From Candidatus Butyricimonas faecavium (GTDB lineage: Bacteria > Bacteroidota > Bacteroidia > Bacteroidales > Marinifilaceae): a stretch of 64,000 bases of DNA. Of the stretch, positions 7,158-15,562 are shown piece after piece. The stretch spans positions 1 to 64,000 of the forward strand of contig CALUKD010000008.1 in assembly GCA_944321125.1 (NCBI GenBank), read 5' to 3'. The notes under the pieces were generated by a model. It saw only the letters and a list, made by a program, of their open reading frames with translations. It had not been told where the DNA came from and ran no database searches. Numbering within the stretch: position 1 is the stretch's first letter; each line of letters opens with the position of its first letter. The translations under genes and the position numbers were made by a program.

Positions 7158-7362
7158 TGTTCAGACCAAGAACACATACATATAATTGCAAATGGTATTT
7201 TTATGCCGTTTGATAGTTTATATCAGCAAAGATATAGGGCTATTCAATACCCGTAGCTGCCGTTTGCAAATATGTAAATGGTGTTCTTGGTCGAACAATC
7301 GGGGTTGAGTAGCCCTTTTTAAATACAAATTTCAAAGCTAATGACCAAGAACTTGAAATTTG
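7158..7362 (+). ncRNA. Leader element A: interleaved stems plus start-codon hairpin
   Basis: S1 is GACCAAGAACAC (7164-7175) with GTGTTCTTGGTC (7281-7292), 12 perfect pairs. S2 is 7236-7253 with 7300-7316, about 16 pairs including AGGGCTA/TAGCCCT, followed by TTTTT. The order S1-5', S2-5', S1-3', S2-3' permits a pseudoknot. A further hairpin, CAAATTTCAA (7326-7335) with TTGAAATTTG (7353-7362), 10 perfect pairs, encloses the next gene's ATG. Its loop repeats GACCAAGAAC (7343-7352), so S1-3' could bind the start site instead of S1-5'. Confidence 0.6.
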
Positions 7363-7634
7363 CCGACAACGTACAAGGTACGATTAAACGCACGTCCACC
7401 CACGAAACGGGTAAATTGCTATCTAAAATCAATTCGTTACAAGGACAGCTTGAATCTTGCAGGAACGCCTTAGAGGTAGAGAAGAACGCCAAGAACAAGG
7501 CGTACTATTTCATCATCAGTTCCGGTAACTTTAACAGGTTCGCCGAGTTCTGCAAGAAACACCCCGCCACTCTCGATTATCACGGGGCGTGCGTGGCCGA
7601 GTTGTACCTTCAAGCTGTTTCAAACGAGAAATAA
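7341..7634 (+). CDS. Hypothetical protein under leader element A (97 aa)
   Basis: Start ATG 7341 lies in the loop of a 10-bp hairpin. Residues 25-55 are predicted coiled coil (LLSKINSLQGQLESCRNAL). The C-terminal half has FAEFCKKHP and AELYLQAV. No family recognised. It is the first gene after the element A promoter, so its translation is probably controlled by that RNA. Confidence 0.6.
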   Translation: MTKNLKFADNVQGTIKRTSTHETGKLLSKINSLQGQLESCRNALEVEKNAKNKAYYFIISSGNFNRFAEFCKKHPATLDYHGACVAELYLQAVSNEK

Positions 7635-7641
7635 AAGATAC

Positions 7642-7773
7642 ATGATTAGAAAAATAAAATTCATCATGTGGTACTTGAAACTCCGTGTCAATGGATTTAC
7701 CCACGGGGTTTCAATCATGGCCCTTAAAGGCAAGGGCGGGAGGTTTTACAAACTTAAAAATCGGGAAACATGA
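7642..7773 (+). CDS. Small basic hypothetical protein (43 aa)
   Basis: ATG 7642, stop TGA 7771-7773 overlapping the next start. Starts MIRKIKFIMWYLKLRVNGFT. Strongly basic, possibly membrane-associated. Support comes only from the ATGA overlap and tight spacing. Confidence 0.45.
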   Translation: MIRKIKFIMWYLKLRVNGFTHGVSIMALKGKGGRFYKLKNRET

Positions 7774-7970
7774 AACGAACATTTTTAAAAATAATAGACG
7801 AGAGCAGTCATTTAGAAGTTGGGTGCGTAGATGGGTACATGGATATTTCAATATCATCCAACGATGATGATTACAATTATTTATCAGTTAAAATTACAGA
7901 AGATGAAATTCAAGAATTAATAGACTTTTTGACTGAAAAGAGAAAAGAATTAGAAAAGGATAACGAGTAA
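7770..7970 (+). CDS. Hypothetical phage protein (66 aa)
   Basis: Starts MKRTFLKIIDESSHLEVGCV. The second half is acidic and helical (EDEIQELIDFLTEKRKELEK). ATGA-coupled to the gene before and 2 nt before the replication gene. No family recognised. Confidence 0.55.
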   Translation: MKRTFLKIIDESSHLEVGCVDGYMDISISSNDDDYNYLSVKITEDEIQELIDFLTEKRKELEKDNE

Positions 7971-7972
7971 CA

Positions 7973-8830
7973 ATGGAAAAAGGATATATCAAATTATCTC
8001 GCAAATTTTTCGAGAACAAGATATGGCAGGCCGCCCGGGCTTTTAATGAAGGAGAAGCGTGGCTGGATTTAATTCAACTGGCACGATTTGAAACTTCTGA
8101 GATTACATCTCGCATCGGGGTTCACGAAATAACTTGGGGAAGGGGACAATATCCGGCTTCTAACAGGTTCCTAATGAGGAAATGGGGACGTTCTGAACAA
8201 TGGGTGAAAACTTTTTTGTCAAAGCTGAAAAAAGAGAAAATGATAACAGTAGATGCCAGTCAAGGTATAAACGTTATAACTCTCTTGAACTATGATGCTT
8301 ACAATTCGATTGGGGATACTCAAAACTCACCAAATAACTCACCAAGTAACTCACTTAACAATATGACAGATATAGAGTTACAAGAGTTTATCACTCAACA
8401 AGTAGCTCGGCAAGTAACTCAAATGTCACTCACGTCCCACTCAAATAAAAAGAAAGATAAAGAATATAATAACAAAAAAGAACTATCTAACGATAGTTCC
8501 AAAAAAGCGACAGACGTCGCCACACGCAAAGATGCTTTTCTTTCCATGTTGAAATCTTTTTCTTCTCGTTACCCGGAGAGCATGTTGACGGACTTTTTCA
8601 ACTACTGGACGGAACTCAACCCTTCCGGGAATAAGATGAGATTCGAGATGCAAAGAACTTGGGAAACGTCTAAAAGGCTTGCTACTTGGGCAAAGAATGA
8701 TTGGAATTTCTCCAAAACAAAACAAGAATTACCACAAATGCCATCTATTTTCGATTCTAAACCACAAAATGGCGACCGAAACGACAAGGGACAAGTGTGG
8801 AGCGAGGAGAAAAACAGGTGGCTAAATTGA
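7973..8830 (+). CDS. Replication initiator-like winged-helix protein
   Basis: 285 aa. The N-terminal half (YIKLSRKFFENKIWQ, AWLDLI, GQYPASNRFLMRKWGRS, then QWVKTFLSKLKKEKMI) is the winged-helix pattern of phage replication proteins that load onto an origin. A Ser/Asn/Gln-rich linker (about 105-150) leads to a C-terminal helical part (MLTDFFNYWTELNPSGNKMR) resembling helicase-loader tails. It sits directly before the primase-helicase gene, the expected place for an initiator or loader. No origin iterons were noticed inside it. Confidence 0.65.
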   Translation: MEKGYIKLSRKFFENKIWQAARAFNEGEAWLDLIQLARFETSEITSRIGVHEITWGRGQYPASNRFLMRKWGRSEQWVKTFLSKLKKEKMITVDASQGINVITLLNYDAYNSIGDTQNSPNNSPSNSLNNMTDIELQEFITQQVARQVTQMSLTSHSNKKKDKEYNNKKELSNDSSKKATDVATRKDAFLSMLKSFSSRYPESMLTDFFNYWTELNPSGNKMRFEMQRTWETSKRLATWAKNDWNFSKTKQELPQMPSIFDSKPQNGDRNDKGQVWSEEKNRWLN

Positions 8831-8857
8831 TGTTAAACGATTAAAATTAACGAGAAC

Positions 8858-10936
8858 ATGGATCGAATTGAAGTGATGAGAGCCTTGGAGGTGTTCTGCC
8901 CAGACGATAGGTTGTTCGAGATTAGAGCCATGCACGTGACGAGGAAACAGGAAATCTGGAGCGGGTACTTCAAAGACCATCAGCTAGCGTGCGATGCCAT
9001 ACAGCGTTTCGATGCCGAGTGCAATATCTACTTCGTGTTCAACTCGATAAGCGAGATGTGCTACTCGATGGCACAGAAAGACAAGATGCTTCTCGGTGCC
9101 GAGAGCACGAAGGACACAGACATCGTTTGTCGTGACTGGGTCTTGATTGACCTTGATCCAGTCCGCGGACACAAGAAAATATCGAGTTCAAACGCCGAGT
9201 GGCAAGCGGCCAGAACGAAGGCCGGGCAAGTGTGGAAGTTCTTGCGGGACAACGGTTTCTCTTTCCCGGTGGTTTGCTCTTCCGGTAACGGGTTACATCT
9301 CATGTACAAGGTTGATAGCTGGGCGAACACCCCGGAGAACGACAAGATAGTTTCGGATTTCCTGAAAGCGTTAGCGTTACTTTTCACGGATGATAACGTT
9401 GATATTGACGTCAAGGTAGGTAACGCCGCTAGAATCACGAAACTGTACGGCACAGTGGCGAGGAAGGGGGCGAACGATCAAGACAGGCCGCACAGGCTGA
9501 GCAAGATTCTAACCGTGCCGGACGAGATAAAACCGACCGACAAGGAATTGTTTCTCAAGGTGAACAAGATACTGCCCGTGGAAGAAAAACCCACGTACAG
9601 CAATCGTTTCAACCAGGAAACTTTCAACATCGATGATTTTATCAACAAGCACGGGATACAGGTTTACCGGGACACGTCCGTGGCGGGGTTGAGAAAAATT
9701 ATCTTGAAAGAATGCCCGTTTGACCCGTCCCACAAGGCCCCGGATTCGGCGATATTCGTGTCCCCTTCCGGGGCGATAGGATTCACCTGTTTTCATAATT
9801 CATGTTCAAGTTACACGTGGAAGGACTTGCGGTTGAAGTACGAGCCGGACGCTTACGATAAGAAAGATTACCGGGAATTCGTACACAAGCAGCAATATTA
9901 CGGCCACGTGCAACGGGAAGAGTTCAAGCCAAGGGAGGAAACGGAGGACAAGGGTAAGAAATGGTTATCCATGAGGGATATTAAATTTTACGACCCCTCT
10001 AAAGTGATCTCCATACCAACCGGGTTTCTCGATCTAGACAAGGCCATCACCGGGTTAATACTCGGCGAGGTTTCGCTAGTTTCTGGTGTCAACGGTTCCG
10101 GTAAATCTAGCTGGTTGAACGTGGTGATGATGAACGCCGTGCAACGTGGTTTTAACGTGGCGTTGTGGTCGGGAGAGCTGGTCGATTTCAAGCTGAAAGG
10201 ATGGCTAGATCAAGTGGCGGCAGGAAAGAATCACGTGGTAAAAAACACGTCATACGACAACGTTTATTACACCCCTAGAAACATATCCGAGAAGATCAGC
10301 GAGTGGATGGAAAACAAGTTTTTCCTGTACAACAACAACTACGGTTGCAAGTGGGAACAGATCGTTCACGACGTGAAGGACGTGGTGACGAACAAGGGCG
10401 TGAAACTGGTTGTTATCGATAACCTCATGGCCCTCGACATAGATGGACTTGACGGTGACAAGTACGGGAAACAGAAGAAATTCATCATCGATATTTGCGA
10501 CATGGCGAAACAGATGAACATTCACGTGATACTCGTGGCCCACCCGAGGAAGGAAACGACGTTACTCCGGAAGGAATCGATTAGCGGGACGGCAGACTTG
10601 ACTAACGCCGTTGATAATTGTTTCCTGGTTCACCGGGTCGGCGAGGATTTCGTGAGAAGGGCGAGCGAGTTCTTCGGGAAAGAGAAAACGTTAAGGTACG
10701 CCGAGTACTCGAACGTGATAGAGGTTTGCAAGAACCGGAGCATGGGAGTTGTTGACTATCTTGTCGGGATGTATTACGAGGTGGAAAGCAGGAGGTTTAA
10801 AAATTCAAGGGCAGAGTACATCGTGTACGGGTGGCAAGAACAACCTAAACAAACAGAATTATTCAAGAGAATCGAACCGGACAGGAGTTTTGATATTAAC
10901 CCGTTCGAGGATGATTCGGAGAAAGCACCATTTTAA
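8858..10936 (+). CDS. AEP-type primase fused to a DnaB/RecA-type helicase
   Basis: 692 aa. Residues about 60-210 carry an archaeo-eukaryotic primase signature: LIDLDP at 96-101 (D-x-D), SSGNGLHLMY at 141-150 (S-G-x-G-x-H) and GNAARITKLYGT near 188-199. A zinc-ribbon-like CPFDPSHK and CFHNSC pair lies near 290-320. Walker A GVNGSGKSS is near residue 410, with VVIDNLMALD as Walker B and AHPRK further on. This is the phage replisome core: primer synthesis and fork unwinding in one chain. It follows the winged-helix initiator by 27 nt. Confidence 0.8.
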   Translation: MDRIEVMRALEVFCPDDRLFEIRAMHVTRKQEIWSGYFKDHQLACDAIQRFDAECNIYFVFNSISEMCYSMAQKDKMLLGAESTKDTDIVCRDWVLIDLDPVRGHKKISSSNAEWQAARTKAGQVWKFLRDNGFSFPVVCSSGNGLHLMYKVDSWANTPENDKIVSDFLKALALLFTDDNVDIDVKVGNAARITKLYGTVARKGANDQDRPHRLSKILTVPDEIKPTDKELFLKVNKILPVEEKPTYSNRFNQETFNIDDFINKHGIQVYRDTSVAGLRKIILKECPFDPSHKAPDSAIFVSPSGAIGFTCFHNSCSSYTWKDLRLKYEPDAYDKKDYREFVHKQQYYGHVQREEFKPREETEDKGKKWLSMRDIKFYDPSKVISIPTGFLDLDKAITGLILGEVSLVSGVNGSGKSSWLNVVMMNAVQRGFNVALWSGELVDFKLKGWLDQVAAGKNHVVKNTSYDNVYYTPRNISEKISEWMENKFFLYNNNYGCKWEQIVHDVKDVVTNKGVKLVVIDNLMALDIDGLDGDKYGKQKKFIIDICDMAKQMNIHVILVAHPRKETTLLRKESISGTADLTNAVDNCFLVHRVGEDFVRRASEFFGKEKTLRYAEYSNVIEVCKNRSMGVVDYLVGMYYEVESRRFKNSRAEYIVYGWQEQPKQTELFKRIEPDRSFDINPFEDDSEKAPF

Positions 10937-10950
10937 AATTTAATAATATC

Positions 10951-11175
10951 ATGACAGCAAACGGTATAGAACACCCGGACTTCCAGAATTCAAAGGAACT
11001 GGCCCGGCGTGACAGTGAAACGATAAAACAGAAGAAGATCAAGGCTCCGGAACTAGGTGATTTCCGGGTCAAGGATGGAAACGCTATTTATTTCTTTCAA
11101 ACCGAGGAACGGATGAAAAACTCGATCATCCACACCAAGGAGTTTAAATCAAGGTATTTTAAAAGAATGGATTAA
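10951..11175 (+). CDS. Hypothetical phage protein (74 aa)
   Basis: Starts MTANGIEHPDFQNSKELARR, highly charged, with a C-terminal YFFQTEERMKNSIIHTKEF. It lies 14 nt after the primase-helicase gene and 1 nt before the next. No family recognised. Confidence 0.6.
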   Translation: MTANGIEHPDFQNSKELARRDSETIKQKKIKAPELGDFRVKDGNAIYFFQTEERMKNSIIHTKEFKSRYFKRMD

Positions 11176-11176
11176 C

Positions 11177-11878
11177 ATGGGAACAACGATAAATATCAAG
11201 CCAGGCAAGTTTAGGATCCCGGTAGTAGTCCCGAGAAGAAACGGGATTGACGCCATTTCAGTGCTAGATCTTGATGACAGGATGAAGTACATTTATTCCG
11301 GCTTGATCGTCGCTGACACGATCGACGGGTATATACTAGAGTTGATCAACGACACGAAACGGTCTAATCTGTACCGGCAAGGGTTCAAGGGATCGTTAAA
11401 CGAGATGAAACGCCGGATTGACAAGTACAAGTCAATCATGTATGACTCGGTATGCATAACTGAATCTTCAAAGAGAGAGTTGACAAGTAACCTTGACACG
11501 CTTGATGACGAGTTCGGGAACGACATCAAGATATTATTTCACTCGATCAAGAGATACGTGCAGAAGTTCATCGATAACCCGGATCACGTCACTTGCATAG
11601 CGAGAGCGTCAATTATCAACGTCCTTTCCGGCTACTCGATCATGAATGACGAGAAGGTATCGAGGATCATGAGCAAGGTTATGATGCGTGACGTTTGCCT
11701 GGATGACGTTAACATCAAGGCTATAAACTTCGAATCGAAGAAATTCACCGGTTATTTCGCCTCTATTTACGGTGAGGTGGATATAGACTTGAATAATTGC
11801 GACGAGATATTCACGGCCTTCTCGATCATTGACAAGAAGATGAACAAGATTCATGAAATATTAAAACAAACGGCGTGA
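11177..11878 (+). CDS. Hypothetical phage protein (233 aa)
   Basis: Predicted mainly helical, cytoplasmic, without catalytic motifs (starts MGTTINIKPGKFRIPVVVPR). It lies between the replication module and the PAPS-reductase-like gene with 1-nt gaps, so it is co-transcribed with both. Function unknown. Confidence 0.6.
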   Translation: MGTTINIKPGKFRIPVVVPRRNGIDAISVLDLDDRMKYIYSGLIVADTIDGYILELINDTKRSNLYRQGFKGSLNEMKRRIDKYKSIMYDSVCITESSKRELTSNLDTLDDEFGNDIKILFHSIKRYVQKFIDNPDHVTCIARASIINVLSGYSIMNDEKVSRIMSKVMMRDVCLDDVNIKAINFESKKFTGYFASIYGEVDIDLNNCDEIFTAFSIIDKKMNKIHEILKQTA

Positions 11879-11879
11879 T

Positions 11880-12689
11880 ATGATAGAAGAACACGTTAAG
11901 CGAAGTATTGAACTGGTTCGTAACCTTGAAACGGACAAGATCTATAACCTAGGTTTCTCCGGCGGTAAAGACAGCGTTGTCCTTCTCGATATAGCAAAAA
12001 GAGCGGGAGTTAAATTCGAGGCTGTCTACTCGAACACGACAATAGACCCTCCCGGGACGATCCCGTTTATCCGGGAAAATTACCCGGAAGTGAAGATTGT
12101 CAACCCGAGGGAGTCGTTCCTTCAACTGGTAGCTAGAAAAGGACTTCCTTCTCGACAACGACGCTTTTGCTGCGAGATACTAAAAGAGAACTACGGGATA
12201 GGTAAGCGAAACTTGGAAGGGATGCGCAGGGATGAATCAAACAACCGTGCGGGTTACGAGCCGGAGCAATGTGATAGCAGGAAGAGCATGAAGGGAGCTT
12301 GTCACGTGTTGCCACTTGTATTTTGGACGGAAAGGCAAATTTGGGAGTACATTCACAAGCACAACCTTCCTTACATGAAGTATTACGATCCGCCTTACAA
12401 CTTCACCCGACACGGGTGTGTCGGGTGCCCTCTCGCAACGAAACAACAAATGAGAATCGAGTTTAAAACGTTCCCCAGGTACGCGATAAACCTAATTAAA
12501 GCTATAAAAAAGTTCATGGAAACGCACCCGGAAACCTTCTGGGGAAAGAATTTTGATAACGGCCACGAGGCGTTTTATTACTACATCAACGACTTGTCCT
12601 TGCAGGATTTCAAGTTCATGAAAACGGCATCCATGTTCAAGAACGATTTCGAGATCATGGTAAATAACTACCTGGGAATTCACGAATAA
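11880..12689 (+). CDS. PAPS-reductase-family ATP-pyrophosphatase
   Basis: 269 aa. The PP-loop SGGKDSVVLLD is at residues 27-37. Paired cysteines RRFCCEIL (about 97) and HGCVGCPLA (about 180) match the cysteine sites of PAPS reductase-like and DndC-like enzymes. Phage members lack a known sulfate-assimilation partner. Roles in DNA phosphorothioate chemistry, tRNA sulfur metabolism or anti-restriction have been considered for the family. No Dnd partner is visible here, so the substrate is open. Confidence 0.8.
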   Translation: MIEEHVKRSIELVRNLETDKIYNLGFSGGKDSVVLLDIAKRAGVKFEAVYSNTTIDPPGTIPFIRENYPEVKIVNPRESFLQLVARKGLPSRQRRFCCEILKENYGIGKRNLEGMRRDESNNRAGYEPEQCDSRKSMKGACHVLPLVFWTERQIWEYIHKHNLPYMKYYDPPYNFTRHGCVGCPLATKQQMRIEFKTFPRYAINLIKAIKKFMETHPETFWGKNFDNGHEAFYYYINDLSLQDFKFMKTASMFKNDFEIMVNNYLGIHE

Positions 12690-12716
12690 ATTAAACAGTG
12701 AAATATAGAGATAATC

Positions 12717-12866
12717 ATGAACAAGCGCAAGAAAGAGCGTGTCGTGTACATCCCCAATCAAATATGGTACACGCAAACAGTTTACAACGCCGGGGAGCAA
12801 TCAGACAAGCGTAACAAGAAATTAAGTGAAGAATACCAGCGAAAGCTGGCTAAAAAGAGAAAGTGA
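12717..12866 (+). CDS. Small very basic protein (49 aa)
   Basis: ATG 12717, TGA 12864-12866. Starts MNKRKKERVVYIPNQIWYTQ and ends in KLAKKRK. Possible nucleic-acid-binding peptide. Supported by position and codon use only. Confidence 0.45.
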   Translation: MNKRKKERVVYIPNQIWYTQTVYNAGEQSDKRNKKLSEEYQRKLAKKRK

Positions 12867-12868
12867 TC

Positions 12869-13258
12869 ATGAAAAAAGAAAAACATTATTACATACGGGG
12901 TAACAAGAAGGGGAAGGCGGTGATCGACAAGTTAATCTCCATGGGAGGTAAAAATGCCAACAATTTAAGGGGTGATTCTTTAACAGCAGTTTACTTCGTG
13001 TACCCGAAGTCAGGGATCATTCACTTCGCCGATAACGATTCGCTATTTGGTAGATTCATCGTTGATGAATGGGAAGAGATAAAGATAGACGAACCGGAAC
13101 CCGAAACCGTCACCTTCACGGTTCAAAAAGGACAGACCAACTGTGACGCTTGCAAGTTCAAGAGCCTGTGTTACGACGCTAACATAGAGCTGGTACACCT
13201 GCTTAAATGCAACGTGTACGATCTGAACTCGATAACGGAAGTTGAACGACAAAAATAA
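12869..13258 (+). CDS. Hypothetical protein with a Cys motif (129 aa)
   Basis: Start chosen at ATG 12869; an in-frame GTG lies two codons earlier. The C-terminus has NCDACKFKSLCYDA and LLKCNVYD, a possible four-Cys metal site. The N-terminus starts MKKEKHYYIRGNKKGKAV. No family recognised. Confidence 0.55.
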   Translation: MKKEKHYYIRGNKKGKAVIDKLISMGGKNANNLRGDSLTAVYFVYPKSGIIHFADNDSLFGRFIVDEWEEIKIDEPEPETVTFTVQKGQTNCDACKFKSLCYDANIELVHLLKCNVYDLNSITEVERQK

Positions 13259-13264
13259 ATTCAA

Positions 13265-13522
13265 ATGAAAACATTTAGCGTTTACGATATTGTTCACAAG
13301 ATGATCGGTAGCGTTCATCCTGTTGGAGATTCAGCTATCGACAAGGAAAGGTTCATAAACCTTGTATGTCAATCGGACTTGCTTGAATTGCTGTTTCAAG
13401 AGATACACGAGGTATACGACCAAAACAAGGATAGTCACGAGGAATCGTGCAGGAGATGCGCCGAGAAAGCCCGTGACACGATGAAAGAGATAATAGATTT
13501 TTATTCCATAGAATTAAAATAG
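13265..13522 (+). CDS. Hypothetical phage protein (85 aa)
   Basis: Acidic, helical, starts MKTFSVYDIVHKMIGSVHPV, with ESCRRCAEKA near the C-terminus. Spaced 6 nt after and 2 nt before its neighbours. No family recognised. Confidence 0.55.
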   Translation: MKTFSVYDIVHKMIGSVHPVGDSAIDKERFINLVCQSDLLELLFQEIHEVYDQNKDSHEESCRRCAEKARDTMKEIIDFYSIELK

Positions 13523-13524
13523 CC

Positions 13525-13974
13525 ATGTTCACGACAAAGTGCTTTATAAGAATGAATACCCCGGAATTAAGAGCCAAATTGGAAAAGATGGGATACCAGG
13601 TTTGCCATTGCGCAGAGGGAGCAACCGCCGTGTTTTTGATGGCTGTAGAAGGAGATATTCACGCTGTTCACTATGAAGAATTAGACATATTCGCGGACGA
13701 GGTAAAATCTGGGAAGTGCAAGCTAATTGATTGCGGGGACAACGAGTTGCTCTTTCTCGCCCTCGCCGCAATGAGGGATGATACCGACAAGGATCAGTAT
13801 TTCGTGCATGATGAAGAAATACATTGGGTTAATCAAGGTGCGTATATACCTAAGGGTAGCTTGTTTAAATGTTTAGTAGATAAATACTATTTAGATCCTT
13901 ATAACACGACCCCTAAATTTCATCGTGCCACTGTAAATGAAATTATAGATTATTTTCAATCACAAAAATCATGA
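13525..13974 (+). CDS. Hypothetical phage protein (149 aa)
   Basis: Starts MFTTKCFIRMNTPELRAKLE, then GYQVCHCAEGATAVFLM, alpha/beta pattern. Its stop overlaps the next start (ATGA). No family recognised. Confidence 0.55.
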   Translation: MFTTKCFIRMNTPELRAKLEKMGYQVCHCAEGATAVFLMAVEGDIHAVHYEELDIFADEVKSGKCKLIDCGDNELLFLALAAMRDDTDKDQYFVHDEEIHWVNQGAYIPKGSLFKCLVDKYYLDPYNTTPKFHRATVNEIIDYFQSQKS

Positions 13975-14369
13975 GAGAGAAAATAGAAACTTTATTGAAG
14001 GCGTTCATCGTTGTATCCTCAGCAGTGGTGTTTCTCGCCTTGTTATCGTCAGTGTTAAAATACTTCCTGCCGGGTGGAGAGTGGATCGTGTCAGGTATCT
14101 TTATCATTACCGGGACGTGGTTAGTTTACAGGGCGATGAAACCTAAAAGGAGGTACTTCTCCGTGTGTTACTATGTAAATAATATGATCGGCAACGTCAT
14201 GTTTGCAGGCGAGCATTACACAGCCGTTCTAGCCGGTAAAATAGTTCGAGAGAGTTTAAGGGATGATGGGGATGATATTCCTGACGATTGTCATGTTACG
14301 ATAATCTCTTGCACGGAGGTAATGAAAAAGGATTTTGATCACGCTAAACAACAAGGATCACGTGCATAA
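13971..14369 (+). CDS. Membrane protein (132 aa), two TM segments
   Basis: Two hydrophobic segments near residues 12-33 (FIVVSSAVVFLALLSSVL) and 40-58 (WIVSGIFIITGTWLVY) are followed by a soluble C-terminal domain of about 70 residues ending VTIISCTEV. ATGA-coupled to the gene before. It may act on the host envelope, but there is no recognised family. Confidence 0.55.
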   Translation: MREKIETLLKAFIVVSSAVVFLALLSSVLKYFLPGGEWIVSGIFIITGTWLVYRAMKPKRRYFSVCYYVNNMIGNVMFAGEHYTAVLAGKIVRESLRDDGDDIPDDCHVTIISCTEVMKKDFDHAKQQGSRA

Positions 14370-14440
14370 AAAAAGGAGACGTGCAGGCATCTCCTCTAAA
14401 ACAGGTGTAAGTACTCCTGATAACATACAGGACAAAGATA
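14365..14440 (-). ncRNA. Possible small RNA on the minus strand
   Basis: A minus-strand terminator hairpin AGGAGA/TCTCCT (14374-14379 with 14390-14395) is followed on that strand by seven T. A -7-like TATCTTTG lies at 14440-14433, without a good -33 box. The RNA between would be about 60 nt with a second hairpin (CAGG/CCTG). No gene lies on this strand here. Weak evidence. Confidence 0.35.
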
Positions 14441-14490
14441 TAATTATTTTAAAAGCATCGAATTCGATGGGTTTAAAAATTCAAAATAAA

Positions 14491-14521
14491 TTTGTTGTTT
14501 AACTCGATTATCATATCTTTA
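14491..14521 (+). promoter_or_regulatory. Promoter of the Panacea toxin-antitoxin pair
   Basis: TTTG (14491-14494), 19 nt, TATCTTTA (14514-14521). It lies downstream of an earlier in-frame start at 14492, so the gene start is set to 14558. Confidence 0.6.
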
Positions 14522-14557
14522 CATCACCAAACAAGAGAACAGAATATCAGGAATATC

Positions 14558-15106
14558 ATGAAAACTAGAGTTTTATTCAGAAAGGATGTCGCTATCCAAG
14601 CCATCTTGTACGTGGCGCACGCCATTGGCGAGAGGAAAGACATACACAAAATATGCAAAACTCTCTATTACGCGGATCAGATGCACTTGTCTAAATACGG
14701 AAGAAGTATAACAGGAGATGTTTACATTGCCATGAATTACGGTCCGGTACCTTCTAATATTGAGGATATATTCAAGGCCATGAGAGGAGATAGCTATTTT
14801 TCTGATCAAGTAGATGACATCAAGGAATATTTTTATTTTGTCAACAAGTATATATTGAAAACAAAAAAAGAACCAGACATGGATTTTTTGTCGGATAGTG
14901 ATGTTGAATGCCTTGATTCCGCAATATTAAAATGTAAAGATAAATCATTCAAGGAATTGACGATCATGTCACACGACTTGGCGTGGGAAAATACTCAAAA
15001 AGATCGAGCGATGTCGGTGAAAGACATACTTCGAGAAATTGGAGATGACGAGGACTACGTGAATTACATCGATAGTCAAGTACAACTAGCAAGATCGTTC
15101 AAGTGA
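14558..15106 (+). CDS. Panacea-domain (DUF4065) antitoxin
   Basis: 182 aa from ATG 14558. The core KICKTLYYADQMHLSKYGRS and ITGDVYIAMNYGPVPSNI is the DUF4065/SocA/Panacea signature. Panacea proteins are antitoxins of two-gene toxin-antitoxin modules with many different toxins. Here the gene has its own promoter, overlaps the next gene by 1 nt (TGATG), and a strong terminator follows the pair. It therefore forms a free-standing module within the early region. Confidence 0.8.
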   Translation: MKTRVLFRKDVAIQAILYVAHAIGERKDIHKICKTLYYADQMHLSKYGRSITGDVYIAMNYGPVPSNIEDIFKAMRGDSYFSDQVDDIKEYFYFVNKYILKTKKEPDMDFLSDSDVECLDSAILKCKDKSFKELTIMSHDLAWENTQKDRAMSVKDILREIGDDEDYVNYIDSQVQLARSFK

Positions 15107-15528
15107 TGGAATTACCGGAATCATTAATAGAGTCATCAATAACGAGAGGAGTGATACTACATTCTACCGGGTTCGAGAATATAGATCACGGTAAATTTTT
15201 CGTTATCATGGGTGTAAACGAGGATAAAGTAGCGGGGTTCTTTTTCATAAACTCGAATGTTCACCGGAGTATATATCAAAAACCGGAACAACTCGCTCTT
15301 CAATACCCGTTGAAACGTTCGGATTACAATTTTCTCGATCACGACTCTTTCTTGTGCGCGACCCAAGTGCTAACGTTAAGCAAGAAGTTCTTGTGTAATA
15401 GTATCATGCTTGGAGACACGCTGGTGATAAGTAACCTTAGAGATGATCACGTCGAGGAGGTGCTTGAAATGGTTAGAAATTCAAGGGTATTTTCCAAGAT
15501 TGAAAAGGAACAATTTTTTTACGAGTAA
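15106..15528 (+). CDS. Probable toxin partner of the Panacea antitoxin (140 aa)
   Basis: Start ATG 15106; a GTG one codon earlier is less likely. The sequence is beta-rich: RGVILHSTGFE, GKFFVIMGVNEDKVAGFFFI, then DHDSFLCATQVLTL. This order is reminiscent of the PemK/MazF SH3-like barrel, but no catalytic residue can be assigned. Toxin role is inferred from coupling to a Panacea gene. In this arrangement the antitoxin gene comes first. It could alternatively be an accessory phage protein. Confidence 0.55.
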   Translation: MELPESLIESSITRGVILHSTGFENIDHGKFFVIMGVNEDKVAGFFFINSNVHRSIYQKPEQLALQYPLKRSDYNFLDHDSFLCATQVLTLSKKFLCNSIMLGDTLVISNLRDDHVEEVLEMVRNSRVFSKIEKEQFFYE

Positions 15529-15562
15529 CTAACCCTTCCATATTTATATTTTTAGTATCAAG

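Noticed and set aside
7685-7867. 60-aa frame
   Set aside because: Conflicts with two coupled small genes (7642-7773 and 7770-7970) in the other frame.
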